64,000 nucleotides of DNA, taken from Gibbula magus (lineage: Eukaryota > Mollusca > Gastropoda > Trochida > Trochidae). The stretch covers positions 17,588,526 to 17,652,525 of the forward strand of contig OW388296.1 in assembly GCA_936450465.1 (NCBI GenBank), written 5' to 3'. Below are positions 63,018 through 64,000 of this stretch, piece after piece. Each line of letters begins with the position of its first letter. Positions within the stretch are counted from its first letter, which is position 1. The notes beneath the pieces are model-generated. The model searched no databases, had not been told where the DNA came from, and worked only from the letters and a program-made list of their open reading frames with translations. The position numbers were made by a program, and so were the translations under genes.

Positions 63018-63236
63018 TCTTACGGTGCGCAAGTGAATAAACCGGAAATAGCGGTCTGCGCGTGTTTTTAATGAATGCTATTGCCTCAAATCATAGTTTT
63101 TCCACGATTTAAATGGACTTTCATACCGATCATTGTTTCATCATAACTTGGAAACCACCATTACTGATATTTCAGAAATTATTCCATCTTTGATTTTAAG
63201 GAAAATCAAGTAGATGTTTCTTTTGGCCGACAGTGT
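63018..63236. mobile_element. Tc1/mariner-like MITE, inverted relative to 38.6 kb copy
   Basis: It starts TTACGGTGCGCAAGTGAATA and ends GATGTTTCTTTTGGCCGACA followed by GTG and TA. Same family as 38616-38825; this copy keeps the CCAAAAGAAAC terminus that the other lacks. Confidence 0.7.
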
Positions 63237-63331
63237 ATTTAAAATTCAAATGTACATGTATGATACTTTTACTGAAAATGGACACAAAGGCTACAATCAA
63301 GGCTATGCACTAAAGAACCTGACAACTGATA

Positions 63332-63429
63332 TTATCTCGGAGAATGATATGTCCGCCTACAAGTACTAATGGGAAGTCTGTTGAAGAAAGCCCGAACATC
63401 GTTTTGATAACATCTTGTTGCTCCAAATT
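63332..63429 (-). CDS. Deaminase D, last coding exon (gene continues beyond window)
   Basis: Acceptor TTATTCGCAG before 63429; 98 nt to TAA at 63332. With a phase-1 start it reads EFGATRCYQNDVRAFFNRLP and ends TYHSPR, close to copies A and B and two residues longer. The DNA before the acceptor (AATGAAAGAACATTTATCG) also matches the A and B introns. It therefore marks a further deaminase gene whose catalytic exon must lie past 64000 on the minus strand. It could alternatively be a stranded exon. Confidence 0.65.
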
Positions 63430-63533
63430 CTGCGAATAAAAATGAAAGAACATTTATCGAAAGAATCGTAATAAAAGTAAGTTTGTTAACATATTATGAA
63501 AACCATTCAAGTTTTTAAATTAGCTTCCATAAA

Positions 63534-63890
63534 ATGAATCCAGATTTCTGGACTAATTTAAAAGGGGACCTTCAATACAAAATACTTATCACTCGACTAC
63601 TCAGATATCATCATGCATGCTCAACAAATCAACGAGATCTTGTGCAGACTATATACAGACTGTGTGATAAATACGGCGTCAGTGTTTGTATGAGGACTTT
63701 CCTGAATAGCGGCAGTTTTCCATGTTATATCATTTGGAAAACGATAGTAAGTACTTCAGTTTTCGAGTTTCATTCGAAAGCGTGTACCGATCGGATTCAT
63801 AACGAACCAGAGCTCGATGAACCCAATCCTAAGGCATTATGCTGGATATTTTATCACACTTGTAGCTTTCTACGAACTGTTAGGATCTGA
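63534..63890 (+). CDS. Unrecognised open frame at window edge
   Basis: 118 codons from ATG to TGA. The protein contains LLRYHHACSTNQRDLVQTIY and RLCDKYGVSVCMRTFLNSGS; no family recognised. Near 63830 another frame takes over (VAFYELLGSEECLCEHCGTF) and runs to a good donor (CAG followed by GTGAGT at 63956), which suggests either a frameshifted gene or chance. It overlaps what would be the intron of deaminase D on the other strand. Low certainty. Confidence 0.25.
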   Translation: MNPDFWTNLKGDLQYKILITRLLRYHHACSTNQRDLVQTIYRLCDKYGVSVCMRTFLNSGSFPCYIIWKTIVSTSVFEFHSKACTDRIHNEPELDEPNPKALCWIFYHTCSFLRTVRI

Positions 63891-64000
63891 AGAGTGTCTG
63901 TGTGAACACTGTGGTACTTTCTTTCAGATCCCTTGTCTCACATCGTTACATCAGGTGAGTATCTTTCTGAAGTACGGGATGATCTGTGGTGTGAACTTGC

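Overview
The window looks like nuclear DNA from a lophotrochozoan animal, most likely a mollusc. The grounds are AT-rich sequence, intron-containing genes with GT-AG borders, decayed LINE reverse transcriptases, tRNA-derived SINE pieces, dense tandem arrays, GACGG-type interspersed repeats of the kind common in molluscs, and the gene types themselves. There are no bacterial features. The species assignment is inference; the rest is read from the sequence.

Layout. 0-6.1 kb (+): the 3' end of a secreted or surface protein (SRCR domain, parallel beta-helix region, EGF module, hydrophobic tail) resembling protein bark beetle; its 3.5-kb intron holds a 171-bp tandem array. 10.7-11.9 kb (-): the last four exons of a C3HC4 RING protein with a membrane segment and an acidic tail. 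14.4-15.2 kb (-): an apolipoprotein-L-like protein. 15.7-25.2 kb: almost only tandem repeats (79-, 254-, 19-, 13- and 49-bp units). 25.4-29.3 kb (+): a four-exon gene, easily missed, for a 94-residue secreted, four-cysteine, strongly basic peptide. 27-32.5 kb: small inverted-repeat transposons, one carrying a fragment of a RecQ-like helicase gene.

33.2-63.4 kb is the main feature: a minus-strand cluster of AID/APOBEC-like cytidine deaminases. Copy A and copy B are recent paralogues (about 5 kb duplicated). Each has a zinc-deaminase core (HAE ... PCGDC) behind a long coding minisatellite of 12/13-residue Tyr/Pro/Gln/Asn-rich units (about 18 in A, about 33 in B). Copy C has the core without the repeats and a different last exon. 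For copy D only the last exon lies in the window. A, B and C share a phase-1 intron just after the deaminase domain. Copy B is split near the start of its repeat region by an 8,965-bp element with inverted terminal repeats of about 1 kb packed with CCCATGGG palindromes.

Functionally, AID/APOBEC-like deaminases are thought to mutate single-stranded nucleic acid of viruses and retroelements. A locally duplicating, repeat-diversifying deaminase cluster in transposon-rich DNA would fit a mutagenic innate-immune locus. The catalytic motifs and the repeats are seen directly; the defence role is inferred.
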